64,000 nucleotides of DNA, taken from Mytilus californianus. Taxonomy: Eukaryota > Mollusca > Bivalvia > Mytilida > Mytilidae. Location of the stretch: the NCBI RefSeq assembly GCF_021869535.1, contig NW_026262734.1:78306339-78370338 (forward strand), written 5' to 3'. This document shows, one piece after another, positions 36,981 to 50,252 of the stretch (position 1 is its first letter; every line of letters begins with the position of its first letter). The notes beneath the pieces are model-generated. The model was not told the DNA's origin, did no database searches, and saw only the letters and a list, made by a program, of their open reading frames with translations. Both the position numbers and the translations under genes were made by a program.

Positions 36981-39942
36981 CGGCGTCGTCTGGCGTCGTC
37001 CGAAGACACATTGGTTTTCGCACTCTAACTTTAGTTTAAGTGAATGGATCTCCATGAAATTTTACCATAAGGTTCAATACCATGAAAGGAAGGTTGGGAT
37101 TGATTTTGGGGGTTATGGTACCAACAGTTAAGGAATTAGGGGCCAAAAAGGGGCCAACAATAAGCATTTTTGTAACTTCCAGACAATAACTTGTGTGTAA
37201 GTGTATGGATCTCTCTGACATTGTACCACAAGGTTCCATATCACAAAGGGAAGGCTGTAATTGATTTTGGGGGTAATTGCCTCAAAATGTTAGGAATTAG
37301 GGGCCAAAAAAGGGGCAAAAAACAAGCATTTTTCTAGTTTCATGACAATAACTTGTGTGTAAGTGTTTGGATATTTCTGAAATTGTACTACAAGGTTCCA
37401 TATCACAAAGGGAAAGCTGGAATTGAGTTTGGGGGTAATTGCCCGAAACGTTTAGGAATTGGGGGCCAAAAAGGGGCCAAAAATAAGCATTTTTCTAGTT
37501 TCCAGACAATAACTTGTGTTCAAGTGTATGGATCTCTCTGAAATTGTACTGCAAGGTACCATACCACAAATGGAAGGCTGAGATTGAGTTTGGGGGTGAT
37601 GATTCATAAGGGGGTTCAAAAAATTTTGGGGGGGGATTTTTTTTTTTCTTTTTTTCCTTTTTTTTTTGTTTTAAAATTTTCCATTTTAAGTTGGTTATTT
37701 CTGATTTATATTTAAAAGCAAATAATAATGATATGGTAGGAGATACACACCAAACAGGATGTGTAAATTATTATATAATAAGTATTGTGCAATAGCAAGA
37801 AATTTTCAATTGCACAGTATTGCACAATAGCAAGAAATCTTCAATTGCACAGTATTGCGCAATAGCAAGAAATCTTCAATTGCACAGTATTGCGCAATAG
37901 CAAGAAATCTTCAATTGCACAGTATTGCGCAATAGCAAGAAATATCCAATAGCACAATATTGCGCAATAGCAAGAAATTGTCAATTGTACAGTATTGCGC
38001 AATAGCAAGAAATAATCAATTGCACAGTATTGTGCAAAAGAAGATACTTCGTATAAATTGCTTATTTCTTGATCAATTTCAATGGTGATTTATTCTTGAA
38101 TTCTTGGGGTTCTTTAATATGCTGAATCTAACCGTGTATTAAGTTTTTGGATTTTGGGCCCCGTTTTTAAATTGGTCCACATTGAGGTCCAAAGGGTCCA
38201 AAATTTAACTTTGTTTGATTTCATCAAAAATTGAATTATTGGGGTTCTTTGATATGCCGAATCTAACCGTGTATTTAGATTCTTAATTTTTGGTTCTGTT
38301 TTCAAATTGGTCTACATAAAGGTCCAAAGGGTCCAAAATTAAACTTAGTTTGATTTCAACAAAAATTGAATATATGGGGTTCTTTGATATGCTGAATCTA
38401 ACCATGTATTTAGATTTTTGATTATGGGCCCAGTTTTCAAGTTGGTCCAAATCGGGGTCCAAAATTAAACTTTGTTTGATTTCAACTAAAATTGAATATA
38501 TGGGGTTCTTTGATATGCTGAATCTAACCATGTATTTAGATTTTTGATTATGGGCCCAGTTTTCAAGTTGGTCCAAATCGGGGTCCAAAATTAAACTTTG
38601 TTTGATTTCAACAAAAATTGAATATATGGGGTTCTTTGATATGCTGAATCTAACCATGTATTTAGATTTTTGATTGTTGGGCCCCGTTATCAACTTTGTC
38701 CACATTGAGATCAAAAGGGTCCAAAATTAAACTTTGTTTGATTTCATCAAAAATTGAATATATGGGGTTCTTTGATATGCTGAATCTAACCATGTATTTA
38801 GATTTTTGATTATGGGCCCAGTTTTCAAGTTGGTCCAAATCGGGGTCCAAAATTAAACTTTGTTTGATTTCAACAAAAATTGAATATATGGGGTTCTTTG
38901 ATATGCTGAATCTAACCATGTATTTAGATTTTTGATTATGGGCCCAGTTTTCAAGTTGGTCCAAATCGGGGTCCAAAATTAAACTTTGTTTGATTTCAAC
39001 AAAAATTGAATATATGGGGTTCTGTAATATGCTGAATCTAACTGTGTATTAAGTTTTTGGATTTTGGGCCCCGTTTTAAAATTGGTCCACATTGAAGTCC
39101 AAAGGGTCCAAAATTTAACTTTGTTTGATTTCATCAAAAATTGAATTATTGGGGTTCTTTGATATGCCGAATCTGACCGTGTATTTAGATTCTTAATTTT
39201 TGGTTCCGTTTTCAAATTGGTCTACATAAAGGTCCAAAGGGTCCAAAATTAAACTTAGTTTGATTTTAACAAAAATTGAATTTTTAGGGTTCTTTGATAT
39301 GCTGAATCTAAACATGTATTTAGATTTTTGATTATGGGCCCAGTTTTCAAGTTGGTCCATATCGGGGTCCAAAATTAAAATTTGTTTGATATCAACAAAA
39401 ATTGAATATATGGGGTTCTTTGATATGCTGAATCTAACCATGTATTTAGATTTTTGATTATGGGCCCTGTTATCATTTTTGTCCACATTGAGATCAAAAG
39501 GGTCCCAAATTAAACTTTGTTTGATTTCATCAAAAATTGAATTCTTGGGGTTCTTTGATATGCTGAATCTAACCATGTATTTAGATTTTGGATATTGGAC
39601 CATAATAGGTGAATGTCCAATTTAAAATTTTTAAGTTCTTAGACCACATTCATTCTGTGTCAGAAACCTATGCTGTGTCAAATATTTAATCACAATCCAA
39701 ATTCAGAGCTGTATCAAGCTTGAATGTTGTGTCCATACTTGCCCCAACTGTTCAGGGTTCGACCTCTGCGGTCGTATCAAGCTGCGCCCTGCGGAGCATT
39801 TTATTTTTTATTGTCAATCATTGGGATGGCCAACTCAGCAACTGAATACCATAATTGCCTTTTGTTTATTTAGTCTTAAGGGATTAAAATCGGGATAATA
39901 TATAAAATGTCCGGCTGGCTAAAAATAATTTTGGAAGCCCTG
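34740..39942. mobile_element. hAT element 3, with a nested ATACGACCGC-type element
   Basis: The ends are CAAGGCTTCCAAAACGGTCA on the left and TTTTGGAAGCCCTG on the right. The 8-bp duplication TATTGCAC is at 34732-34739 and 39943-39950. The terminal CA(A/G)GG and the 8-bp duplication are hallmarks of the hAT superfamily. Without the nested insert it is about 2.3 kb. I did not recognise transposase sequence in it. The frames at 35421-35971 show no hAT motif. Confidence 0.9.
36889..39805 (+). mobile_element. ATACGACCGC-type element nested in hAT element 3
   Basis: Complete copy: ATACGACCGC hairpin, (GTC)n at 36942-36980, ~162-bp units, G/T-rich spacer (37618-37670), 35-bp array (37785-38040), 126-bp array (38100-39590) and 3' module ending ctgcggtcgtatcaagctgc. 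Long frames on both strands (for example 36721-37131, 38283-38714, 39193-39603) follow the (GTC)n and 126-bp repeats and are not genes. Confidence 0.9.
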
Positions 39943-40168
39943 TATTGCACCAAAGCAAAAAATTGAATATAAATTCAAATCATATAACCAATTTGAAGTT
40001 CTTTGACTACAGTTATTCTGTGTTAGAAACCTATTATGTGTCAAAAATTTAATTACAATCCAAATTCAGACCTGTGTCAAGCATGAATATTGTGTCTATT
40101 TGGCCCCAACTTTTCAGGGTTGGACATCTGCGGTCGTATACAGCTGCGCTCAGCGAAGCAATTTATTG

Positions 40169-42403
40169 ATTATTATTTTGAATATTACACCAGATAAAGA
40201 TAAACTGTAAACAGCAAAATTGTTCAGCAAAGTAAGATCTACAAATAAGTTAACATGACCAAAATTGTCAATTGACCCCATAAGGAGTTATTGCCCTTTA
40301 AAGTCAATTTTTCACAATTTTTTGATAATTTTTGTAATCTTTTACAAAAATCTTCTCCTCTGAAACTACTGGGCCAAATTAAATCAAACTTGGCCTAAAT
40401 CATCCTCAGGGTATCTAGTTTAGAAAATGTATCGGATGACCCTGTCCATCAACCAAGATGGCCACCATGGCTAAAAATAGAACAGGGGGGTCAAATGCAG
40501 TTTTTGGCTTATATCTCTGAAACTAACGCATTTAGAGCAGATCTGACAGGGGTAAAATGTTCATCTGGTCAAAATCTATCTGCCCTGAAATTTCAGACGC
40601 ATCAGACGACCTGCTGTTGGGTTGTTGCCCCTGAATTGGTAATTTTAAGGAAATTTTGCAGTATTTGGTTATTATCTTGAATATTATAATAGATAAAGAT
40701 AAACTGTAGACAGCACAATTGTTCAGCAAAGTAAGATCTACAAATAAGTAAACATGACCAAAATTGTCAATTGACTCCATAAGGGAGTTATTGCCCTTTA
40801 AAGTCAATTTTTCACAATTTTTTGATAATTTTTATACGCCCGTTTACGGGACGTATTATGGTATACCGTTGTACGTCCGTCCGTCTGTCTGTCCGTCCGT
40901 CTGTCCGTCCGTCCGTCGTCAACATGTCGGACATTAACTCAAAAACGCTTTAACCAATTTGCTTTAAACTTTAGTGAATTGTTTATATCTATTGACGTGA
41001 GCTCCCTTTCGTTTTTTATAAATTTTAGATTTTTCGTTTCCGAGTTATGGGGTTTTATTCATTAAAAAAAGGGGGATTTTCCAGTTTTCGGACAATAACT
41101 CAAGAATGCTTTCACCAACTTGCAAGAAATTTTGGTTAATTGTTTATATCTATTGACATGAGCTCCCTTTGGATTTTTATAAATTTTAGATTTTACGTTT
41201 CCGAGTTATGGGGTTTTATTCATAAAAAAAAGGGGGGTTTTCCAGTTTTTGGACCATAACTCAAGAATGCTTTCACCAACTTGCAAGAAATTTTGGTTAA
41301 TTGTTTATATCTATTGACATGAGCTCCCTTTGGATTTTTATAAATTTTAGATTTTACGTTTCTGAGTTATGGGGTTTTATTCATAATAAAAAAAGGGGGA
41401 TTTTCCAGTTATTGGACCATAACTCAAAAATGCTTTCAGCAGTTCTCATGAAACTTTGATGAATTGTTGATATCTATTGATGTAAGCTCCCTTTAGAATT
41501 TTATAAATTTTAGATTTTACATTTCCGAATTATGGGGTTTATTCATTAAAAAAGGGGGGATTTTCCAGTTTTCAGACAAAAACTCAAAAATGCTTTCAGC
41601 AATTCGTATGAAACTTTGGTGAACTGTTTATATCTATTGATGTAAGCTCCCTTTAGAATTTTATAAATTTTATTTGTTTATAGTCTGACAACAGATTTAC
41701 TAAGTATTGTGCAACAGCACAGTGTATTGCACAACAGCAAGAAATCTTTAATTGAATATAAATTCAATTCATATAACCAACTTCAAGTTCTTTGACTACA
41801 TATATTCAGAAACCTATAATAGATGTATGTCAAATATTTAATTACAATCCAAATTCAGACCTGTATCAAGCTTGAATATTGTGTCCATTTTTGCCCCAAC
41901 TGTTCAGGGTTAGACCTCTGCGGGCGTATCCAGCTGCGCTCAGCGAAGCAGTTTATTGTAATCTTTTACAAAAATCTTCTCCTCTGACACTACTGGGCCA
42001 AATTACACCAAACTTGGCCAAAATCATCCTAAGGGTAACTAGTTTAAAAAATGTATCCAATGACCCTGCCCATTAACCAAGATGGCCGACATGGCTGAAA
42101 ATAGAACATAGGGGTTTACTATAGAAGTCTATGGGAAAATTGTAAAAAAAAACAATTTCAAATGGTCACAACTTGAAAACTAATTTAGATAATGATAAGG
42201 GGTCTTCAGTAACTATTGTAAGACTACAATGGTATGACCTGCTTTTAATTTAACTACTGGGCTAAATTAAACTAAACTTGGTCTCAATCATTATTGGGGT
42301 ATCTAATACTATTTATTATGATTTTAACCTTATTTTACATGAATACCAAAATCACAGTAGATACAGGTGAGCGACACAGGCTCTTCAGAGGCTCTAGTTT
42401 GCA
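40169..42403 (+). mobile_element. AGCTCACC-type element lacking its 5' end, with nested insert
   Basis: Body units carry aaaatcttctcctctgaaac and accaagatggcc. The 3' end is acaggtgagcgacacaggct, then cttcagaggctctagttt. The 5' hairpin is absent. An ATACGCCCG-type element interrupts it at 40834. Confidence 0.8.
40834..41957 (+). mobile_element. ATACGCCCG-type element, complete nested copy
   Basis: It starts ATACGCCCGTTTACGGGACG then TAT (hairpin), then a (GTCC)n run, ~165-bp units marked gagctcccttt, and a 3' module ending ctgcgggcgtatccagctgc and gcagtttatt. The host reads gataattttt and gtaatcttttac on either side. The uninterrupted form is visible at about 40323-40342 (gataatttttgtaatctttt), so the ends are defined to within one or two Ts. 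Confidence 0.9.
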
Positions 42404-42629
42404 TTTCCAAACACTAAGTGCAAATTTGAAATAGTTCTCAAAAACTTATTTTCTTAGGCCAAAACCGGGTCATAATGCATCATACTATTTATTTATTAAG
42501 GAAAAGGACTTTCAAAGTTTTTGGTTAAAACAAAAATCAGGATTTCACGGAATTTTCATTTTTTTTAAGGCTTGCTACTCCTGTTCTTAGAATCTTGTAA
42601 CTGGCCCTATTAGGTACATTTTTACTGGC

Positions 42630-44010
42630 ATTTTTGTCGAGCCTGCGACTTTTGTCGCAGAAAGCTCGACATAGGGATAGTGATCTGGCGGCGGCGGCGT
42701 TAGCTAACTTCTTAAAAGCTTTATATTTTAGAAGGTGGAAGGTCTGGATGCTTCATACTTTGTATATGGATGCCTCATGTTACGAAGTTTCCGTCAGTCA
42801 TATGTCCAATGTCCTTGACCTCATTTTCATGGTTCAGTGACTACTTGAAAAAAAAGTTAAGATTTTTTGTAATGTTAGATTCTCTCTTATTATAAGTAAT
42901 AGGATAACTATATTTGGTATGTGCGTACCTTGCAAGGTCCTCATGCCTGTCAGACAGTTTTCACTTGACCTCGACCTCATTTCATGGATCAGTGAACAAG
43001 GTTAAGTTTTGGTGGTCAAGTCCATATCTCAGATACTATAAGCAATAGGTCTAGTATATTCGGTGTATGGAAGGACTGTAAGGTGTACATGTCCAACTGG
43101 CAGGTGTCATCTGACCTTGACCTCATTTTCATGGTTCAGTGGTTATAGTTAAGTTTTTGTGTTTTGGTCTGTTTTTCTTATACTGTATGCCATAGGTCTA
43201 CTATATTTGGTGTATGGAATGATTGTAAGGTGTACATGTCTAGCGGGCAGGTGTCATCTGACCTTGACCTCATTTTCAAGGTTCATTGCTCAGTGTTAAG
43301 TTTTTGTGTTTTGGTCTTTTTTTCTAATACTATATGCAATAGTTCAACTATATTTGGTATGTGCGTACCTTGCAAGGTCCTCATGCCCGTCAGACAGTTT
43401 TCACTTGACCTTGACCTCATTTCATGGATCAGTGAACAAGTTTAAGTTTTGATGGTCAAGTCCATATCTCAGATACTATAAGCAATAGGTCTAGTATATT
43501 TGGTGTATGGAAGGACTGTAAGGTGTACATGTCCAACTGGCAGGTGTCATCTGACCTTGACCTCATTTTCATGGTTCAGTGGTTATAGTTAAGTTTTTGT
43601 GTTTTGGTCTGTTTTTCCTATACTGTATGCCATAGGTCTACTATATTTGGTGTATGGAATGATTGTAAGGTGTACATGTCTAGCAGGCAGGTGTCATCTG
43701 ACCTTGACCTCATTTTCAAGGTTCATTGCTCAGTGTTAAGTTTTTGTGTTTTGGTCTGTTTTTCTTAAACTATAAGCAATAGGTCAACTATATTTGTTGT
43801 ATGGAAGAATTGTTAGCTGTACATGCCTGCCTAGCATGGTTCATCTGACCTTGACCTCATTTTCATGGTTTATTGGTCAATGTTAAGGTTACTTGGTTAA
43901 TGTTAAGTTTATGTGACAGTTGTAATAAAGCTTTATATTTAGGACTATCAACATAATATCAATGATTAGTAAAGAAGGCGAGACATTTCAGCGTGTGCAC
44001 TCTTGTTTTT
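42630..44010 (+). mobile_element. TTGTCGAGCC-type element, second copy
   Basis: It starts ttgtcgagcctgcgactttt with hairpin arm gcagaaagctcgaca, then a GGC-rich stretch (ggcggcggcggcgt) and ~145-bp units. It ends aaggcgagacatttcagcgt then gtgcactcttgtt. Within the array a larger block (about 42915-43250) is repeated at about 43355-43690, a higher-order duplication of ~440 bp. Confidence 0.88.
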
Positions 44011-44352
44011 TTTGTAATTGGTTGATTGTGAAGACAAGAAATTGAGAGATATTCATAGCCCACCTATGATGATCAAGAGGCATTCTGTTTTCCAGTATGT
44101 GCTTCCTTACTGTATCAGGTTAAAGTGCTGGTTTAAGATAATTTGCAGCCACATGGAAGTGAAACTTAGAACACATGTTCAACATGAAGTGAACTGTTTA
44201 ATATATATGCAAAACTAGGGTTTTGACCCATATTTCATATTTCGCTGAACATGTAAACTTGATAGTGCATAGTAGGGCATGGTGTCCCATTTTCTTGTAC
44301 CTTCAGAGAGATAACAAAATAAGCTAAAACTATTGATAGGTTATAGAGCGTC

Positions 44353-45022
44353 TTTTTGTTGAGCCTTCAACTTTTGTCGAAAAAGCGAGACATAGCGATC
44401 CTACATTCCGTCGGCGTCGTCATCGCTGGCGGCATCCACAAATATTCACTCTGTGGTTAAAGTTTTTGAAATTTTAATAACTTTCTTAAACTATCCTGGA
44501 TTTGTACCAAACTTGGACAGAAGCTTGTTTATGATCATAAGATAATATCCAAAAGTAAATTTTGTAAAAAAAAAATTCTATTTTTTCCGTATTTTACTTA
44601 TAAATGGACTTATTTTTCTGCCAACCAACATTACATTCACTCTGTGGTTAAAGTTTTTAAAATTTATACAACTTTCTTAAACTATCTTGGATTTATACCA
44701 AACTTGGACAGAAGCTTGTTTATGATTAAAAGCTAGTATCTAGAAGGAAATTTTGTTAAAATTTTGTTCCATTTTTTCCGTATTTTACTTATAAATTGAC
44801 TTAGTTTTTCTTCCAGTTAACATTACATACAGTCTGCAGTTTAAGTTTTTTATTAGATTCATAAACTATCCTGGATTTTTACCAAACTTGGACAGAAGCT
44901 ACTTACAATCAAAAGATAGTATAGAGAGGAATATTTTTATTAATTTTTTTCCTCATTTTTGTTGAGCCTGCGATTAACAGCAAAAGTAGGCGAGACACTG
45001 GGTTCCGCGGACCCTTACAAGT
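44353..45022 (+). mobile_element. TTGTTGAGCC-type element, short copy
   Basis: It starts ttgttgagccttcaactttt then gcgagacatagcgatcctac, then gtcggcgtcgtcatcg, and ~185-bp units (attcactctgtggttaaagt, taccaaacttggacagaagc). It ends gtaggcgagacactgggttc with an imperfect form of the GGGTTCCGCGGAACCC palindrome. Confidence 0.82.
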
Positions 45023-45322
45023 TTTTAATGTTTAAAAACTGGTGGGAAAAGGCTGACTCATACTTTTACTTTATATTTACATTGGTAATGTTGGTATTAT
45101 TTGGGTCTCAAATCGAAAAAAAAGAAATCTAGAATCTGCTTAAATTTTGGTAAATGACATTTCATGAGCTATTGAAGTCCTATATGAAAAGAAAAATGGG
45201 TGTTCTGGGGCAAATCATTTTACCTTGTATTGTAGGGAAAAAAACCAAGGAGTCCGAACATCTGACAAAAATTCCTAAACCTGACCTAAGTACATCCATA
45301 AGTTTCTGTCAAGAGTCAGCGA

Positions 45323-45424
45323 CTCTTTTCACAAAAAAACTTACGATTTAAATTGATCGTAAGTTATACTGAAATGTGTATGACTTACTAGTATTTTTAC
45401 TCTTAATTTTTTTTGTGAAAAGAG
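45323..45424. repeat. Foldback with two inverted-repeat pairs
   Basis: The outer arms are CTCTTTTCACAAAAAAA (45323-45339) and its complement at 45408-45424. An inner pair, AACTTACGAT (45338-45347) and ATCGTAAGTT (45356-45365), is exact. Confidence 0.85.
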
Positions 45425-46322
45425 CTGCTGGTCTTCACAGAAACATTTCTCGAATTTTAGTGAAAAAAATATGGAGCCTTCCACTGATATCAGAGCCTAA
45501 TGACTTGACATTGTGTTTTATTGGATTTGTCTTTTCTGAATCTGAAGCAATCTTGGTAACATTTTTGTCGAAAAAAAGAATAGCGATCCTACATTCTGTC
45601 GGCGGCGTCCACAAATATTCACTCTGTGGCTAAAGTTTTTGAAATTTTAATAACTTTCTTAAACTATCCTGGATTTCTACCAAACTTGGACAGAGGCTTG
45701 TTTATGATCATAAGATAGTATCCAGAAGTAAATTTTGTAAAAAAAAATTCCAGTTTTTCCATATTTTACTTATAAATGGACTTCGTTTTTCTGCCGGTTA
45801 ACATTACATTCACTCTGTGGTTAAAAGTTATTAAAATTTTAATAACTTTCTTAAACTATCCTGGATTTGTACCAAACTTGGACAGAAGCTTGTTTATGAT
45901 CATAAGATAGTATCCAGAATTAAATTTTGTAAAAAAAAAATTCCGTTTTTTTCCGTATTTTACTTATAAATGGACTTAGTTTTTCTTCCAGTTAACATTT
46001 CATACAGTACAAGTCTGCAGTTAAAGTTTTTATACGACGGCAAAAAAATTTTGTGGTCGTATATTGGTATGACGTTGGCGTCGTCGTCGTCGTCGTCGTC
46101 CGGCTTCGTCGTCCGAAGACACATTGGTTTTCGCACTCTAACTTTAGTTTAAGTGAATGGATCTCTATGAAATTTTACCATAAGGTTCAATACCACAAAA
46201 GGAAGGTGGGGATTGATTTTGTGGGTTATGGTACCAACAGTTAAGGAATTAGGGGCCAAAAAGGGGCCAAAAATAAGCATTTTTGTAACTTCCAGACATA
46301 ACTTGTGTGTTAGTGTATGGAT

Positions 46323-48532
46323 CAGGGCTTCCAAAACGGTCATATATTCCGGACTTGACCGAAACTTTCATAAAAAGACCGGCTGCTCTCAGCCTCAAAC
46401 GGTCAAATAGAATTGGTGTGCCACATTTTGTTATTCAAGGCATTTTCATGAAACGGTCATTTCAATTTTTACCAACTATCGATCGATAAAAATGTCCGTT
46501 TGGGGCATGTCCGTTTGGGCATTTTAGTTTATAATTGTGGCAATCTATTTCACAAAGATATTTCGGTCATAATTGGGTTTAATAAAACAGAAGCAGCATA
46601 TTTCAGATACTTTGAAGTGTCTCAGTTAGTCTAATCCTCTGGGTACATAAATGTACGGCTTGGTCTTTAGCTTGTGTACATCAATAAAAAGTAGAAAAAA
46701 CACGTTTTCTTTTATTTAAATAACAACAAGCTGTCAAACAATTATCCCTTCAATAAGTTATATTGAAGCCATAAATCATTCACTGATTACAGGTTTGTTA
46801 CCTTTGATGAGGTGTCCTTAGCTTGTCTTTATCAATAGAATTAATGATGCATAACAATGTACATAAAGGTAATCAGGTAAACGAGGTCAAACATGTAAGC
46901 GTGTATGGAACAACATCCTATTTAATTACGCTTCATAGATATTATTTTAAATGAGCATTCAGTTTAAAAAAGTATCCTGATATTTAAAAGTTATTCTTCA
47001 AATAAGGATATTTATAAATGAATAAGTATGATATATATTATTTTATTTAACACTGTACATCGTGTTAAATACTGGGGTACTCTCAAGGGGAAAATTTACT
47101 AAAATATATAGGAAACACACCGAGAATAGCTTCGCTTGGGTATAACCAAGCTGAGTTGTCCAATAAATAAGGGGGACGTTCTCTATTCTTGTTTTCATAT
47201 TAAAAACTATAATTAAAATCATAAAGAATAATATCCAATCATGACAATCTCCGACTGTTATAAAGACTTTGTCTCAAATTGAACTTTACAAATCTGCCAT
47301 CATGGGCAAACGTAAACGTGACGATTTCAGTGTCAAAAACAAAACTTAAAAATAACTTTGTAAAGCCTGGTTCGACAAATTTTCGAAAGTGAGCCGTTGT
47401 AGAGCACGCTAATAGCAATGACCACATTCAAGCTCTTAAATTAGAGACAGCTTCCAAAAGTAATCCAATTGTATCAGTATTTGAGAAAGTTCATGAAAAG
47501 ACTGACAACGCAATGTGCACCTTGTTCCGTAATGCTTACTTTATTGCTAAAGAAAACTTACCAATGGACAAATTTCAGTCAATAAATGATTTAACTAAGT
47601 TAAATGGTGCCGTGATCACTTCTTAATTATATCAAGGGAACAATGCCTGCTCCGAATTTATTCAGACAATTTCCGATGTTATAGAGAAAGAGGTGATGTC
47701 CGACGTAAAGTTAAGTCCCGCCGTGGGAATTATGATCGACGAGTCAACTGATCTGGCTACGCAAAAACATTTAATTTTGTACTTATCATACCTCAAAGCT
47801 GGTGAACTGAAAATTAGTTTTACAAAACTTTTGAACTTGTCTTCTGGTACCGCCGTGTCAATTACTGCACATATAATTGCCTATTTAAAGTAATGTTATT
47901 CATTAAATTATTTATCAACTGAGTATGTTTTTATTTATTCCTTATTTTCTAAATCAGGTTGGGAAATTGTACAAAGAAAAATGTTATCACTGTTCAGTAG
48001 ATTTTACACGGTTTAAAACAATATCCTTCATTGGGCCTCCTCAATGTTATCTATAAATACCGCATGAGTTGTAAAAGTCACGTGGTCAGGTAATCAATAC
48101 ACAAAAAGAAAAGAATCACGTGTATTGGTGATCAAGTTGTACTGCAATTAAAGCCAACATCAACAGTTTCAAATAAGATGGCCTTAATTTACAAAGTGTT
48201 AAGTACTCACAGAGAGAAGATAGATTATATAAACAGAAACAAAAACATGAGAACAGTCAGGTCCTGAAGCTGATTGATGCAATGATGGTTACTGTATTAC
48301 GATACACAGAAAAATGACACAATACCGAGGATAATATTTTATTTATTTTTAGAATGAAGAAAACCAAACAGTTATAAATAATTTTATTGCATATAACACT
48401 ACTAATTATTTAGACACATATATCAATTTATGCATCCTCTCAGTTACATTTAAGTATCCAGCTGATCATTGACCGTCAAAAATATTTCTTTGAAAAATGT
48501 CCGGCTGTCGTCAGGAAATTTTGGAAGCCCTG
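46323..48532 (+). mobile_element. hAT element 1 (2.2 kb, transposase broken)
   Basis: The TIRs are CAGGGCTTCCAAAA and TTTTGGAAGCCCTG. The 8-bp duplication GTATGGAT is at 46315-46322 and 48533-48540 and splits a unit of the host element. Terminal CAGGG and an 8-bp duplication place it in the hAT superfamily. It is a same-family, inverted copy of the element at 52841-54782. Confidence 0.95.
47301..47893 (+). pseudogene. hAT transposase remnant (N-terminal half)
   Basis: A start MGKRKRDDFSVKNKT is followed by stops and frame breaks. A second readable part has SVFEKVHEKTDNA and KFQSINDLTKLNGAVITS, then a stop. A last part (47693-47893) has GIMIDESTDLATQKHLILYL, the region with the first catalytic aspartate of hAT transposases of the ZNF862/KIAA1586-like group. 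The C-terminal half, including the dimerisation region, is absent. The gene is non-functional: it has at least two in-frame stops and a large deletion. Confidence 0.85.
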
Positions 48533-49343
48533 GTATGGATCTCTCTGACATTGTACCATAAGGTTCCATATCACAAAGGGAATGCTGGGATTGATTTTTG
48601 GGGGTAATTGCCTCCAAATTTTAGGAATTAGGGGCAAAAAAGGGGCAAAAAACAAGCATTTTTCTAGTTTCATGACAATAACTTGTGTGTAAGTGTATGG
48701 ATCTCTCTGACATTGTACCATAAGGTTCCATATCACAAAGGGAATGCTGGGATTGATTTTTGGGGGTAATTGCCTCCAAATTTTAGGAATTAGGGGCCAA
48801 AAAGGGGCAAAAAACAAGCATTTTTCTAGTTTCATGACAATAACTTGTGTGTAAGTGTACGGATCTTTATGAAATTGTACTACAAGGTTCCATATCACAA
48901 AGGGAAAGCTGGAATTGATTTTGGGGGTAATTGCCCACAACGTTTAGGAAAAAGGGGCCAAAAATAAGCATTTTTCTAGTTTCCAGACAATAACTTGTGT
49001 TCAAGTGTATGGATCACTCTGAAATTGTACTGCAAGGTACCAAACCACAAAGGGAAGCCTGGGATTGATTTTGGGGGTAATTCCCTAGAAATTTGAGGAA
49101 TAAGGGGCCATAAAGGGGCAAAAAAACAAGCATTTTTCTAGTTTCAGGACAATAACTTGTGTGTAAGTGTATGGATCTTTATGAAATTGTACTGCAAGGT
49201 TCCATATCACAAAGGCAAAGCTGGGTTTGAGTTTGGGGGTAATTGCCCTAAATGTTCATGAATTTGGGGCCAAAAAACAAGCATTTTTCTTGTTTCCAGA
49301 CAATAACTTGTGTTCAAGTGTATGGATCTCTCTGAAATTGTAC

Positions 49344-50252
49344 AGTTCATACATGTGAACCTCCTGACGGGAGTACAATAATCCCGTTTTCAGGGGTCTC
49401 CTCCCGACCTCCCGTTGAAGAAAAAAAAATCCCGTGTATGAAATATTTCATGAATGAAAAATTTCAGCCCAACATATCTGGTGTAACTGACATTACTGAA
49501 GTTATATTTTACCTGTAAATCAATTAACATGCATAATTATATGGCCTCACTTGTCACCTTGGGTGTCAAACATACTGGTAATAAACGATTTTAACTCAGG
49601 CTAACTGCCGTTGTGTAAAAAAAAATTGGTTTATTTAAAATGAATGTTGGGTTACTTCCCTTGATTTATCCTATTTTAAGTTACTTTCCTTTAAATAATG
49701 TAAATTTTTAAAAGAATATAAATAAAATATAAATTGAACAAATAATCACAAAAGGATGGTAATTAAATGATTTAGGACAAATAAAAAAATAATAATTTGA
49801 AAATTATTTGAGGGTTCTATACTTCCTTTCAAGGCTTAAATTGAAATTTATATAATAACTATGACCCATGATTTCAGTTTGAATGTGTTACTTATCATGC
49901 ATTAAAAATCTACTTGCATAAAGATAAAAATAAAAGATCTACTTGCAGATAGATAAGCAAATGTTCTGATTGCAATGAATAATGGTTAAAAAGATATGAC
50001 CTAAAAATTTAAAAGAACATACTGAAAAAGAAGAATGTTAGATTGAACAAGTTGAAAGTTTAAAAAGATAGAGAAAATTTATAAGTACAAAGGTACTATA
50101 AACATAATACATTCGGATGGAAAGTTGAAGAAAACACACTTTAACAGACAATTTCTACAGCACACGGTTACATTTACGACAGAATTTATGTCGATTAAAA
50201 ACATCCTGATCTGAGTCCTAATCTCCAAAACTCACAGTCCATCACATGTATG
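49344..50252. mobile_element. 909-bp TIR element of unknown family
   Basis: It interrupts a ~162-bp unit of the host: the left flank ends aattgtac and the right flank continues tgtactgcaaggtacc, giving a 5-bp duplication TGTAC (49339-49343, 50253-50257). The subterminal inverted repeat is CATACATGTGA at the left and TCACATGTATG at the right. The left end is rich in cccg motifs (cctcccgttgaag). No transposase frame was seen. Confidence 0.75.

Larger units (their letters stand above)
34481..40168 (+). repeat. ATACGACCGC-related element split by a hAT insertion
   Basis: The left part (34481-34739) matches the region around 3790-4070: gggaaaggggggag, a poly-G tract at 34700-34716 and agcatagtgtattgcac. 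The right part (39943-40168) continues with caaagcaaaaaattgaatat and the 3' module, ending ggacatctgcggtcgtatac and gcaatttatt. The hAT element separates the two halves and duplicates TATTGCAC. Confidence 0.8.

Noticed and set aside
47301..47893. hAT transposase as a domesticated host gene
   Set aside because: In-frame stops, frame breaks and loss of the C-terminal half, all inside an element with intact TIRs and target duplication, indicate a dead transposon gene.
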